Positions 11,201 through 23,021 are shown, counted from the stretch's first letter. The stretch: 64,000 nucleotides of DNA from Drosophila pseudoobscura (GCF_009870125.1 NC_046683.1:64867869-64931868); one strand, 5' to 3'. The notes: a model not told the origin generated them from the sequence alone. Program-made: numbers and translations.

Positions 11201-14200
11201 AGCACTGGGGCACCCTGCGGGACGTGGCCAGGATCGACGAGTACCTGGAGGCGAACGGCTTCAGGGAGAGCTACAGCTGCCGCCTGCCGGGGGCCCTGGT
11301 GGCCGCGACCTCGACGAGCGTGGTGCTGGTGGCCTTCTACTACGTGCACTTCCTGAGCGGCATCGGGGCCAGGCGGCAGTGCGTCCTGATGCTGGTCTAC
11401 AGCCTGCAGATGCTCTACTCGGGCGTGTTCGCCGTCTACCTGCGCACCGTCCTCAAGAGCCTGGCCCTGCGCATCGAGTTCCTCAACCGGCGGCTGGACG
11501 CGTTCACGCGCCAGGAGGGCCCCGGCGGGCGGAGGAGCGACCGCGAGAACTGGCGCGAGCTGAGCAACCTGATCGAGGTGTTCTGCAAGCTGCGCTACAT
11601 CACGGAGAACATGAACTCCGTGGCCGGCGTGGGGCTGCTGTTCTTCTTCGGCTTCGCCTTCTACACGGTCACGAACCAGAGCTACCTGGCCTTCTCCACG
11701 CTGACCGCCAGGTCGTCCAGCGAGCACGCGGACTTGGCCGACACGATGGGCCTGTCCTGCGCCTGGGTCCTGGCCGAGACCGTCACCATGGCCGTCATCT
11801 GCAGCTCCTGCGACTGCCTGGCCTCGGCGGCCAACACCACCTCCCAGATCCTGGCCCGCGTCTACGGCAAGAGCAAGGAGTTCCAGAACATCATCGACAA
11901 GTTCCTCACCAAAAGCATCAAGCAGGAGGTGCAGTTCACGGCCTACGGCTTCTTCGCCATCGACAACTCGACGCTCTTCAAGATCTTCTCGGCCGTCACC
12001 ACCTATCTGGTCATCTTGGTGCAGTTCAAGCAGCTGGAGGACTCCAAGGTGGAGGAGGTTGAGGTGTGAATTAATAAAGAAAATAAGCGAGAGCTGCTTT
12101 TTCTGGTGCCAGCTGCTGGGGAAACAAACATGAGAAGCGGCAGCAGTTTGCCCAAGGAGGCAGGGCGGGGCAGGGTGGCAAGGCGGGGCATGGGGCCTGA
12201 GTCACTCGAGCGTGCAACGAAGATGAAGTGCCATCCAAACTAATGAAAGAACTGTGAAATAGGCGTCAGCCAGGGAGATAGGGGGCCCGAAATGGCCCAG
12301 CCAGACGATAAGATTCATTGAAGTTTGCCGACGCGTCGTCCTTCCTTCCGTTCTATTCCATTCCATTCCATTCCGTTCCATTCCGTTCCTGGGCCATAAT
12401 CAAGCGAATTGTCGCCTCGCCTGTCATAATGTTTGAATAGTCAAAAGTTTGGCAAGTTCTTTTTGCCGGGAATTCCCTGAGAAGAGGACGGACTTGGGAC
12501 ACTTGTCCGGCCCGATTGAACTGGGTTCCTTCTCTTTTCCCATTTTATGATTGAACAAACTTTGGCAGTTGCGATTGGCAATCGGGGGTGGGGCCAAAGG
12601 GCGAGTGGGCAGGGGGCAGCGGACCAGTTTAATTATGCCAGGCTCAACTTTTCACTAAGAACTTGTCAAATAGCTCTCAACTTGTCGGCCCGGCTAGCCG
12701 GACACTCAATCCGGGCAGCAGATCATTGCCGGAGTCGGCAGAAGTCCGCCAGGATAACTGATGGCCGCGTGGAGGCCCTGCCGGCGCGCCTTTGTTTATT
12801 TGCCTTTCGCAAATTGTTAATTAAATTTCTGCCCCCTGTCCCCTGCCCCTTGCCCCTCCCCCCCGGGGGCCCAGGTCCCATCTGGCCTGGCCTGGACTCC
12901 GGCTCCGGCCTATAAAAGGGGCTTAACTATTTTTCGAAAATTATTCTTCTTATTTTTTTTTGTTTGTTTTTTTTTATTATTAATTCCATTTTTGCAGCCA
13001 CGGCGAATCTTTCGCTTCCTCGTCGCCGTCTTGCGAGTTTTTTCTTGGGCTCTTCTTTGGCTCCTGCGACGCGAAAAACAAAGAGAAAACTTTTTGCATA
13101 GTTTCGGGATCCGAGCTGGGATCGACTTTGCCGTTAGTTTATTACGCCATTGTTGCTGTTGTTTTTCTTTTCTCTCTTTCATTATTGTTGCTTACTTACG
13201 AGCATTTCGCATTTCGCATTTCGCCGGGCTATTGTCTACGAGCTTCTTCTGGTAATATTTTTCTTTCAGCTCCGCCCGGAGCCGCCTCCAACGCCTCCAA
13301 GGCCCCATCCTGCCCCGTCCTGCCCATTCCGGGCAGATAATTCTACGGCTTTGTTTAGCGGGCGCGCGAGTCCCCCCCGCACCGCCTAAGTGGATCACGC
13401 ACCCACACACGGCGCCCCACCCACCAGCACACAGCGCCACACAGCGCCACACAGCGCCGGCGATACAAAGCCCCATCCGGCGGACACGAAAGAGGTTTGG
13501 GACTCGGCATTTTCGTTGAATGGAATACAATTTTCTGTGCATTTGATTACAAAAGGGATTCGTGTGCTTAACCGGAGGCACAATGCGGGCGGGCGGAGGG
13601 CGGAGGGTGCATGTCCTTTTGTGGCCCGCTCCTTGCAGGACTACGCCTCGTCGTCTTGTCCGGGGCTTCTTGTGTCCACAGATTGCCCAAAAATAAATAA
13701 GGGAAAGTCGTGCCGGGATTATTTTGGGGCAGCCCTGTGTCTTTCGAGGGCTTGTTGCGGCCAGAACAAGTGAGATTAGTGATTGGTGGAGCGCCTCGGC
13801 GCTGATGAGTTCCTTTGAGCTTGAATTATCCCTCTGGGAAGAGAGAGGGGGGCCTCTCTCCCCCCGCAGAGGGGGTCATCTGTGATCCCAGGAACAGGGA
13901 TTCCCCAATCTGCCGAGACTCGAAAGTGCCACGAGCTCTACAAAATCGACAATACTCGTGGTATTATGTGTGCATGAAGCGGTTTGGAATGGCAAGTGAT
14001 TACTTGCCCCCCCTCCCACCGAAATGTTGATAAATGATCGCCCCACCCCACCCCCCTTTCGGACCCAACAAACAAGCAGTGTCGGTGGCAGCTCCCTGCC
14101 ACCCTGCCACCGTGCCACGCGAGATGCCAACGCATCAATAGTCGATTTGGCTCCCTATTTGCACCCCTCACTCCCCCCCTCCCCCCATAGAAGCCCACTA

Positions 14201-17200
14201 CAAATGGAATTTATTATGCTTCACCCGATTTGTGTCCTCTCGCTGCAATTTATCTTCCATAAACATTTATCTGCGCATTTGACTGTGACCCGACCCGCCA
14301 GCCAAGGATCGCTAAGCAGCTGAATCATGGTCGCCCGGGCAGGATTTATGGCGGCGCTGCGAGTAGAACAAAAGATCCCCGGAACTGAGCAGATTCACCG
14401 TTCCATAAATAGATCTGGAAAATCAATCATTGGACGTACTGTGGAATAAATAACGAGCATTGTCGGAGTCCATACATGCGCCTAGATATATCGAACATCA
14501 GCGTTCAGGTGGGGATCCGGACAGAGCCAGAGCCAAAGACAGATCCAAGGACAGAGCCAAAGACAGAGCCAAAGCCAGAGACAGAGCCAAGGACAGAGCC
14601 AAAGACAGGGCCAAAGACAGAGCCAAAGACAGAGCCAAAGACAGAGGCAAAGACAGGGCCAAAGACAGAGCCAAAGACAGAGCCAAAGACAGAGCCAAAG
14701 ACAAAGCCAAAGACAGAGACAGACCCAAAGACAGAGCCAAAGACAGAGCCCGAAATGGTGCGGCTGCGGCTTGTTACGAATCTCATTTCGTATGCGGATG
14801 GATTTTAAGAAAATTAAAATTTATTGCCCCTGGAAAGCCTTTGGCTCCTTTTCATCATTTCAGCCCCCAAACCCCGACCCCCAGGACCCTGGCTGGCTCT
14901 GGTCTCGTCCCTCGATGTACATGCCGCAGTGGACCAACTGGTCCCACCGCCACTGCCACTCCCCCCCTCCCCCTTTGCTCGGTCCTTCCACTGCAGGAGC
15001 AAATCCATTCATTCATATTTATGCCACACAAAGAGCAAAAGTTTTATGCCACTTCTTCGACGTCGACAGTTGTTTTTCTCACAAATTTATTGGCAGTCGG
15101 CCATCGGGGAAAGGGGAACAGGTTGGGGGCGGGTGGCGGTGGCGGGTGCAGGGAAGACCAGGCAACGTGACATATTTTATAAAAACGTATAATGCTCGCA
15201 ATATTGCAAAAGAATCACACAATGGGGGGATGGTAGGTGGGAAGGGGAGTGGCATGGGGCGAGGGGAGAGGGATGGGCGTGCGTGCTGTCAGGATTGGAT
15301 CGGATCCCTTATCAAAACATACGCAATGCTGTCATTATAATAAAATTCCAGCTCAACGAAATAAATATCTGAGGCATTCGAATGAGGGGAGTCTCCGGGT
15401 ACAGTGGGCACCAGCAGGAATGAACTATCGATGGCCATCCCTGGCGAAGTGTGCTCCTGCCTCGTGCACTCGTAGTTGGATTCGTATGAAGTACTCACAC
15501 AATGTAATTATGAAAACCACTTGCAAATGTGCCCCCCGCCCCACACGCCCCACACCCTCCACCCCACACCCCACACACACATCTCTCCGTATCTCCATCT
15601 GTGTATTTACTTTTGTAAGTAACTGTTTGCAAGTGTTTGGGCAACACGGAGCTCGGAATGGGAGCCACAGAACAACAGCCAACAAGTTTGCCACACGAGA
15701 GTCGCTGCTCGTGCGAGTCATTATAAGTTACGCTAATCAAGTTGAACGTGCGGCATGATGGGGGCTGGTGGGGGGTGGTGGGGGCGTGGCAGTGGCTGCG
15801 GCTGTGCCTGGCAACCGGATGGCAGGCAGACGACACCGGTGCTTCTGTGGCGGGCAGAAGAGTGTTGAAGAAACAGAGGACAGAGGAAATGACAATTCAA
15901 ATTAAAGGCACCAGCCGTCGAGGGGTGGAGAAGAGGAGTAAATCCGGGGGGGAGACGTAAGAGAGCACTGTGGCAGGCAGGCCACGCCCCTCCACCGCCA
16001 CCGCCCTTCCTTTGCATTGCCACTTAACATGAAATTAATTATGAAACTTTTGTGCACAATTTTGTTGAACGAGTTGAAAAGTCTTCTTCAATGCTGCCGC
16101 CGGCAGAGGCGACGCCGATGGGGCAGGGGGGGGCAGCAGCAGTGGAAGGGGAAGGGGAAACACGTACTAAGTATGTGGCCGGTAAAAAAGTAAACGCGCC
16201 CCGGCACGGGGAGCATGGAGCATGGGGCATGAGAAATTAAGTACACGCCACGTGGGCCACAAGTCTGCCGAGGACAGGCGATGCCTCCTTTGGCTACCGA
16301 CTTTGTCTGTATCTGTGTGTGTGTGTGTGTATGTGTGTGTGTTGCCACAGCAAACACCGCAACGCAAAGAGCAGCATCAGCAGAGCAGCGACAGCGACAG
16401 TGACAGCGACAGCGACAGCGGGGAGTGCAACTAAGCGTGTCCGTTCTTGTCGCCGGAAATGAGCAAAAAGACACCAAAACCAGGCCCACTAACAGTGGTT
16501 CGATGCTTCTGGAAGGCTGGAGAGTCACTCTTGGATAAATGTTTGCGGAATCAGTAAGGAGAAGAACTCCAGGCATTCCAGTTTCCACCAATCCCTCTGA
16601 AATGATCCATCTATTGGGGGGGGGGGGGGGACCCAATCCCCGTCAGCAGGCACATTCGTCATCCGACTGTGCTTTTTGTGGAGGAGGCTGCAATTAGGCG
16701 GCGACGCGGCGGCAGACGCTTCGGCGGCAACCGGAAACAAGCCCAAATAAGTATGCAATGAACTTTTTCTGCGCCCTCGACAAGGAAACTTTTGCCAGCC
16801 CCCCCCTCCGACGGCCTGGCATGTAAGTTGTTTTACTTGAAATTTTAATTATGATTTAATGCTGGAATACGGAAATAATTTGCGGCAACAACTTTCGCGC
16901 CGGGAGGATGCAACGCGCGCCGCCTGAGTAATTTCCATTTCATGGGTCGGCAATTGCGGCTGCTACTTGTACGGCGGTGCAGTTGGTGCACGCCCCTCGG
17001 AGGGGCACAGGAAACCATACACGTGGGCACATACGATACTTTCTGCTCCCTCAGCTCCCGGCTCATAATCGGACTATTTCCGACATTAGGCTCCAGCCCG
17101 TACTCCTACTCCTACTCCTAGTCGTCTGGATTACTTACCAGGCTAAAGGTGGGCCTGGGGGCGTAATAGCCTTAAAGTGAATTATTGGCATGTCTTTGCT

Positions 17201-18193
17201 GTACGAAAACTAATTGGATTAATTTTCACAAATTTGCTGCCTGTTGTGGCCATCTGTGCTGGCTGTTTGTTGGTGGCTTAAACCCAAATAAAACTCCAGT
17301 CCTCGAAATTCACGTGAAGAGGCCTCTTGTGACCTTTGCTCCCGTTCGGGGCCCGTATATGCCCCGAATATATGCCTATGCACGTCCGACCCGTACGGAC
17401 AGTGCATCGTAAAACTATATTTATTTGTTCTTTATTTGCAACATAAACCATTTGCGGCAACTGAATGAATTACCCACAATGTGCCACAATGCCACACGCC
17501 ACACACACACACATACGTGTCGGTTTTTTACGCGTATTTGTAGTCCGTCCGTCCGTCCGTCCATTTACATTTCTTCTCATCTTTTGATGCACCTCCGCAC
17601 ACGCCCACGCCCCCGCCCTCGCCTCTGCCCCAAACAAATGTTTATTGCCGAGCGAAGAAAAATCGGAAAAACTCTCGAGAGAAGAAACCACACATAAAAC
17701 TAAGCTGCTGACAGATTTTATTGTGCGAGATGACTCTTCGACATCGACCCAACGGGCGCACCCAAGTGGGTGGGGAGGGGAGGGGAGGGGACACACCCAC
17801 ACACACACATTCCCAACTTGTCGATTTTTGATTTAAATTAAACGTAAAAATGCCAAATATTCGATGGACAAACGGGGCTGTACATTCATATGTGGGCTGG
17901 AGGGCCCCTCTGTGGTCTGGCTGGAGGACCAGCTGTCCAGTCAGTGGGGGATTCGTATGGTATATGTATATCTCTAGGTGATACTCACAGTGCTTGCTCT
18001 TCTCAGCCGCCACCTGGCTGTGCGGCATCCGGGCGAGAATGGCAAAGAGCATCAGCAGCATTAGCAGCCATTTGGGACTGCCCGATGCCGCCGTCCTTCG
18101 TCGGGCGACCTCCGCTGGGCCGCCGCCATCAGCTCCCGCGCCATTGGGGCCCGCGGGTGGCCCCGGCCCACACGATGTGGGCATTAACAGCAT
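2219..18193 (-). CDS. CUB-like domain secreted/membrane protein, 5' part (gene continues past left edge)
   Basis: Two coding exons are visible: 18193-17989 (start codon at 18193) and 2442-2219, joined across a 15.5-kb intron. The splice sites are CACT|GTGAGT and CCGCAG|ATTAC, and the frame is kept (one base carried over). Exon 1 encodes a Gly/Pro-rich leader and then a hydrophobic run (KWLLMLLMLFAIL), which fits a signal peptide or signal anchor starting about 40 residues in. Exon 2 encodes a CUB-like segment with LDCIITFQT, RFDMLQLDCND and HLLVYDGA. This pattern is typical of extracellular CUB domains that mediate protein-protein binding. Exon 2 ends in phase 0 at a consensus donor (AAG|GTAAGT), so at least one more exon lies to the left of the window. 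I do not recognise the gene by name. It may be the D. melanogaster 68D gene that hosts Gr68a, but that is a guess. Two plus-strand genes sit in its intron. Confidence 0.72.
2443..4727. other. Intron segment, no gene seen
   Basis: This is the first part of the 15.5-kb intron. It is non-repetitive, with GC-rich patches around 3400-3600 and a short GGGGATGGGGAC-type minisatellite at 4041-4085. No start codon with a donor, and no conserved protein, could be supported. Confidence 0.6.
4728..5390 (+). CDS. Ubiquitin-conjugating enzyme E2, UBE2K/UbcD4-like divergent paralog
   Basis: There are two exons, 4728-4943 and 5010-5390, split by a 66-base intron (AAG|GTGAGT ... GGCAG|ATT, phase 0), encoding 198 residues. 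The length, the UBC fold and a C-terminal UBA domain (about residues 155-198, ending NWNLDKATE) are those of UBE2K (E2-25K), which builds Lys48-linked ubiquitin chains. The active-site region WHPN...GTICPDIL puts the catalytic cysteine at residue 92, as in UBE2K, so the enzyme is probably active. From memory of the nearly invariant fly UbcD4, about a third of positions differ (for example LDIL to PDIL after the cysteine, and a reduced loop after AAAQPD). I therefore read it as a diverged duplicate. It is nested, on the opposite strand, in the CUB gene intron. The ATG chosen aligns with the family start; the open frame upstream has no ATG. Confidence 0.88.
5391..6671. other. Intron segment with imperfect triplicated motif
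   Basis: After the E2 gene, AT-rich 3' sequence gives way at 5788-6240 to three imperfect copies of an ACTTTCG..TTCTTTGCTG-like block, two of them followed by TCACAGCTTT.TCAGTTTCCCCC. From 6290 to 6670 there are long A and T runs and CAACAACAA words of the kind seen in fly 5' UTRs. Confidence 0.5.
6672..6720 (+). CDS. Orphan putative start exon (17th codon split), gene unknown
   Basis: An ATG at 6672 opens a short frame (MKGTANNIQRYGIMGT) that ends exactly at a consensus donor ACAG|GTGAGTCC. It is preceded by a long A/T- and CAA-rich leader resembling a 5' UTR. No matching downstream plus-strand exon was found; joining it to the acceptor just before Gr68a puts the receptor out of frame. Without splicing the frame runs on to a 34-residue peptide with a hydrophobic end (CLAFLLILFFSIF). 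It could be a first exon of an unrecognised gene, a small-peptide gene, or chance. Confidence 0.25.
6721..10887. other. Intron segment, simple repeats, no gene seen
   Basis: This stretch contains a GGA-rich tract (7170-7215), a run of alternating GGCAT/GGAAT pentamers (7369-7418), a GACGCAGGAC-type array (7560-7615) and a GAGGGGAGGG tract near 8030. Open frames are shadows of low-complexity sequence. Confidence 0.6.
7369..7418. repeat. Pentanucleotide satellite (GGCAT)n-(GGAAT)n
   Basis: There are about five units of ATGGC followed by about four of ATGGA. Similar GGAAT/ATTCC or GCATG pentamer runs occur at 12355-12388 and 25105-25130. Confidence 0.8.
10888..12069 (+). CDS. Gr68a: Gustatory receptor Gr68a
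   Basis: A single open frame of 393 residues encodes a seven-transmembrane insect chemoreceptor of the gustatory family. The C-terminal family signature TYLVILVQF is present, followed by KQLEDSKVE. Stretches such as DVLFASQEYRLVA, GDTEEINRTIETL, RELSNLIEV, SFYTVTNQSYLAF-like and QILARVYGKSK match D. melanogaster Gr68a as I recall it. The frame is open from 10783, but I place the start at the ATG at 10888 (MKILDDIRAMALPT), which matches the family start and gives the expected length. Gr68a is expressed in male foreleg taste bristles and has been linked to pheromone detection in courtship. No intron is apparent. A poly(A) signal AATAAA (12073-12078) lies four bases after the stop. The coding sequence is unusually GC-rich, with third positions nearly all G or C. 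The gene is nested, opposite strand, in the CUB gene intron. Confidence 0.93.
   Translation: MKILDDIRAMALPTQVCGLLPFFSGENEENFRLGRWGRWYGRGVAALLLVSSALLCQDVLFASQEYRLVAGSLGDTEEINRTIETLFCICSYTMMVLSSVHNASKHWGTLRDVARIDEYLEANGFRESYSCRLPGALVAATSTSVVLVAFYYVHFLSGIGARRQCVLMLVYSLQMLYSGVFAVYLRTVLKSLALRIEFLNRRLDAFTRQEGPGGRRSDRENWRELSNLIEVFCKLRYITENMNSVAGVGLLFFFGFAFYTVTNQSYLAFSTLTARSSSEHADLADTMGLSCAWVLAETVTMAVICSSCDCLASAANTTSQILARVYGKSKEFQNIIDKFLTKSIKQEVQFTAYGFFAIDNSTLFKIFSAVTTYLVILVQFKQLEDSKVEEVEV
12073..12078 (+). terminator. Poly(A) signal of Gr68a
   Basis: AATAAA begins four bases after the TGA stop, so the 3' UTR is probably only a few tens of bases long. Confidence 0.65.
12084..17988. other. Intron segment, minisatellites, no gene seen
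   Basis: Between Gr68a and the CUB start exon I see ATTCC pentamers (12355-12388), CACAGCGCCA repeats (13435-13460), a 12-bp minisatellite (14519-14752), G-rich and CA-rich tracts, and a GT tract near 16313-16342. No coding exon could be supported on either strand. Confidence 0.6.
14519..14752. repeat. 12-bp minisatellite, AGACAGAGCCAA units
   Basis: About 19 near-perfect tandem copies, with some 6-bp register changes near the left end. Because the period is a multiple of three, several frames stay open on both strands, giving false charged or LALS-type ORFs. Confidence 0.9.
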
Positions 18194-18438
18194 CCTCTGC
18201 GCTTCCTCTGCGGTGGCACAATTTTCGCGGTTCCACCGATTCCGCTGCCGCTGCCGCAGCCGCTGTCGCTGCTGATGTTTGTGGCCGAAAAGTTTGCTCT
18301 GCTTTTGTTCCCCTTAGTCCGTCATTCTTCGGCAATTAGGAGCTTTCATTTATGAATTTCCTCCTCCTCGCTGGAGCGGCTGTCTCCTCATTTCGCGCGA
18401 TGGACATTAACGGATTTTATCCTCGTTCCAATTTCGTT
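18194..18438 (-). other. 5' UTR part of CUB-gene coding exon
   Basis: Upstream of the start codon at 18193 on the minus strand there is a strong splice acceptor: a T-rich tract followed by TTTGCAG, giving an exon start at 18438. The 245 bases between are CAG/CGG-rich, as in many fly 5' UTRs. This suggests a spliced non-coding first exon further right. Confidence 0.5.
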
Positions 18439-19525
18439 CTGCAAACAAAAAGACGAATTAGACCAAATTGAGTTCCAAGAGGGGGGTGGCGAGAGGGGGA
18501 GAGCAGCTTGCCGCTGGCAAACAGTGGGCGATGACAGTTTGTGGACGGCTAGAGTCATGTATTGTGTAAAGGATAGCAAAAGGATAGTGGGCGAAGAGAA
18601 AGGAGCCGCCAAGGGAACCTCCTCTGTCCTCAGAGTTCCATATTCTTGGGGAATGCCCCCCCTGTGCTCTGGAGGGGAGGAATAAACAAAATGAATTATT
18701 ACGCATACGACCCGTGGTGCGGTTTATCACTGAAGCGCAGCCACGTGAGAGTCCGAGCGGCCAGCCAGCCCGCCGCAGGCTTGGCTCCACTCCAACTCCA
18801 TCAGAAGGGGGGGCTACGTTCCCTCTAGTCGCTAGTCGCCGCATGTCCTGCGACATAATAATGCAACCTACAACAGCACATGCATCAAGCACCCAAGTGC
18901 GAACTGGGGACCGGACCCGGGCACCGTGAGGCACACATACGCTGTGCATCCCATCGAAGGAGCCAGAGGCAGAGGCAGAGCCCGAGGCAGAGGCAGAGGC
19001 AGTGCTCCAATTTCGTGTTTAATTAAATCTGATTATAGCTTTTCACTTTGTCCTCTTTGTAGTCCACTTATTCTCTGCGCCTGGCACTTCCCCACGTGCC
19101 CCCCGAGCCCCACGAGCCCCACGAAGTATGTACATAGGGACGCAGAGACCTACATACATATGGATGTACATATAGTGGCGTGTATTCCATAAGAATTGAT
19201 ATCTGTGGGTACATTTTCCTTGACTTTCCACCAGAGCTGTGCCCCATCTCAGGGTACATTTGCAGGGACATCGAAGGATGACGGCTTTCTATAAGCTGGA
19301 TTGATTGAGGAGCGGGCAGGCCGTGTTCTCGACTCATCTCAGAAGGATGTTCTTGATCTTCGAAGGGACTTTTCAACGACAACGACAACGACAACTCGCA
19401 AAGTGCTGGACATGAAAAGCAGTCCCTCCCTCGACAAACAGATTCTGGGGAAGCCTTTGGCAAACAGGCCAAAAGATTTTACCGTTTTCCCAGAAGATGG
19501 TCATTGACATGCGATTTGCTCTTCA

Positions 19526-19528
<3 letters not shown>

Positions 19529-19570
<42 letters not shown>
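19529..19570. repeat. (CA)21 microsatellite
   Basis: An uninterrupted dinucleotide run of 42 bases, the longest CA tract in the window. Confidence 0.95.
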
Positions 19571-19575
<5 letters not shown>

Positions 19576-22500
19576 ATACAAGTGTATTTACTCGTATGTA
19601 TGTATGTCTAGTCGTATCCCCAAAGCCTGTTGTGCATTTCCGCATTTCCATGGCTGTTATTCTTCTGTTCTCTGGTTTTCTGTTGTTGTTATTGTCGACG
19701 CCACCGCCGCCATGGCAACCCGATTTTTCCGGCTCGTGAAAGGACATTAGAAAATATATATATTTTCTCGCCCCCATTCGGTGTGCCTCTTCCAGGAAAT
19801 AACAAGTAAACTTTACGCCTTGATTGCTCTCTAATTTCACAATTTGCACAACTCGAATCTGGGAGGATAATTTTCGCCGGGGCAGGGGCAGGGGAAGGGG
19901 GGTGGGGCTTGAAATACGGCTCTCGTTATGCGCCTTCTTCCGTAGCTCTAATGAGGAACGGAACGGAATGGAATGGAGTGTGGCGGGGCGGGGAGGGGAG
20001 GGAGCCAGAGACGGCCGGGGAAGCCGCATAAATTACAAACACAACTAAAAGAACAGACCAGTCGCAAAAAGGAGGCAGGATGGCGGGGTGGAGTGCGGTG
20101 GGTGGCCAGCGATAGTGTGTCCGAAGTGGCGACAAAAAACTAGACGACTTACAATTAATGGCCCTGTGGGGTTTCATCGCCGAACCGCTTGGGGGGCGGG
20201 TGTGGTTGGGGGGCACTCTCTCCACACTCGTGTGGATTTGTGTTCTGCTTGATTTGCCTTTTGTCGCGATCGCATTGTCCGAAAGGGGCGCACAGCAGAG
20301 ACAGTGGAGACACATTAGTGATGAAAGCAGGGACACGCATTGCCTGGGTTGGGACTCCAACAAATGGTGGAACAAAGAGCTCCCTCCCGGCCCTAGAAAG
20401 GCTTTAGAGGCTACCAATGGCCACCGTCACGAGTACATTATCGATTCTACTCGTACTCTACTCGTTTTGCTGATGAATCAAACTCAATATCTCTGTCAGC
20501 CATCTGGAAGCCCACCCATCGGTGGGCCCCTCCAACGGACAGGACGCTGAATTTGTGGCATAAACACATATGCACACGGGTGCACAATAAATATTTATGT
20601 ACCCGTATGGAACCATAATGATTGTCCACAGGGTGCAGAGGGTGCAGAGGGTGCACAGGGTGCAGAGGGAGAAACTCTTTGGTTTGCCGCGCTAAAAGCT
20701 CGAGAAACGCTCGCTTTGGATTACCGGGGACTACTCCAAGGACTGCCAAGGTGTGCGGCACGGGAAGCTCTTTGTTCTGTCTGGGGGAGCATTCCGAAAG
20801 CACCCACATGTCTGGGTGTCTGGGTATCCTGTGGGGTGTGGGGTGTGGGGGGGAAGGGGGGCGGGTGTGTGCGTGCCTTTGCGTGCACAATGCAAATGTA
20901 TTAACTGCAGGACGTTAAAAACAAAAGAAATTACTTTATGCCTGCAGACTACGAGCTCTGCCAAAGAGGGTAGGGATTTTTCCCCCTTTTTTCGGATTTG
21001 CTTGCTCTGCTCTGCTCCCCATATGCTTTGCCGTGTCCGCACTCGCGTCTGACTCACGTCTGCACCGGGCACGTCCATTTGTCTGCCGAGTACTGAACGG
21101 AACTGAGCTGCCAACAGCCACAACAGCCCCAAGCCCCACGGCCAGGACAGGCCAGGACAGGACAGGGACAGGGACAGGGACAGGAGTATATGTGTGTGGT
21201 TTTGTGGGGGGATTGCTGGGTGTCTCGGTGTCTGGGTAGGTGACTGCTCCCTCGTGTTCCCTGGGCGAATGAGTTATTTCTCGGTGAGAGACAAGAGGGG
21301 AGGCGGAGGCGGAGGACTACGGGTGTTTGTATTTTTAAGCCATTTTCCGCTGCATTTACTCCGGTTCTCCTACTTCGATGAGGTGTCGGTTTATTGATTC
21401 AGATACATTTTCCATTCCTGTGTGGTGATGGGGCGGTGGAGAGGCAGGGGGAGAACGGCTGCCTAATTGGTAATAATGATTAATAAACTTTATTTCTCTA
21501 GATGGGAGATTAATATTTTCCTATTTGCTCTATTCCTCTAGGAAATCTCTTAGGATGACGAACGAAAACAAGACCCAGTCTTTGGACTATTCCTCACAGG
21601 AAATGTTCTTGTACTCCCACATAGAATTCCCATCCTTATTGCCTTAGGCAGCCCCGAAAGTGCCAAATCATGGAATTCCTACGGGATAGGATTGCGATTA
21701 CGAAATGGGAAATGAAGGAGAATGAAAGATGAGGGATGAGGGATGATGGCTGTGGGGGGCTTTAAGTGCAAGTGTTGACACGAAAACCCAGCGACTGACA
21801 GCTGAGTCGGTCCCAAGACGGACGCAACGATGACTGGAGCAATCGGAGGGCGGCGAGCAAATACGAAAAATCAAAGCCCCGTCGTCGATTTGCCTTTTGG
21901 GCAAATCCCTGTGTCAGATTAATAGGCGGGGCGAGACCCCAGCCCCCCCAGCTCCAGCTCCAGCTCCAGGACCAACCGCAATCCCAATCAAATTTATTTA
22001 TTTATTTTTATGTTTTTGCTGCTCTGGCAGCTTCCTCATTTGTGCGTCAGACCCGTCAAGTCGTGTTTTCTATCGAAAAGGGAGATCTGGGAGCTGGGGC
22101 TCTGGCGCTGGACGCACGAAAGGGTCGAGGTCATGCTAATGATTAATACGCATGGCAGTGCGGAGTCCCCTCCCTCCCCCCGGGACCCAGCTCCTCCGAT
22201 TGGCGTGTCCAGCGGCAGTGGCAGAGATGTACTTCTCGTATTTGCACGGGTCTCCCATGTGACGTTGATGGGGGAGGCGGGCAGCAGGGGGGACGGGGAG
22301 CTAATGGAGTGCGGACAAAAATAAATCACCTGTCGAGATGCTCTGCTCTGTGCGTTGAAGCATCTGCGAGTACTCGTACGATAGGGTCGAAAATATATAA
22401 ATTAGAAAATGCTAAACTGAAATGTGGTCCAGGGCAGGGGCAGGGGCGGGAGGAGGGAGGATGGATGGAAGCAGAACGAAAGGGAATACTCCATTGCCAC

Positions 22501-22987
22501 ACTTCCTGACCCTGGCTACGGCTACGACTACGACTACGGCTACGGAGAAGGCCACATATTCATTTTGGTGCTGGCACACACTCGTACACAAATGTGTGTG
22601 TGTGTGTGCGTGTGTGTGTTGTGCGTGACACTACTTTTACACACTCGCACGATGGTATGTACTCCTGCACACACACACACACACACACGGGGATACGCTA
22701 AGGACCTTCGGCATCGACCACTACGCCTAGCGGGGGCAAGTGCAAGCGAGACGACACGCTTAACAGCGCAACTAATGCTCTCGCTGGTGAGAGAGCAGCA
22801 AAGCGAGAGCGAGAGTGAGAGAGACAAAGAGAGAGCAGCTCACTGCGATACTCGCTGGTAGTACTCGCAGGCGTAAAAATGTGTAAAACGCAACTTGACG
22901 ACCGACTAGGCTCCCGGCTACGGTTCTCAGTGCTCGCTCTGATGAATGAGATTAACCGTTACAGTGGCACACGACACACGACACACG

Positions 22988-23015
<28 letters not shown>
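22988..23015. repeat. (CA)14 microsatellite
   Basis: An uninterrupted CA run after several ACACGAC units. Confidence 0.9.

Positions 23016-23021
<6 letters not shown>

Noticed and set aside
10858-11727. 289-codon minus-strand and 356-codon plus-strand frames over Gr68a
   Set aside because: Both are shadows of the GC-rich Gr68a frame, which carries the family signature.
14460-15170. 236-codon frame rich in AKDRAKDR repeats
   Set aside because: It arises from the 12-bp minisatellite and continues into unrelated sequence. No splice or promoter support.
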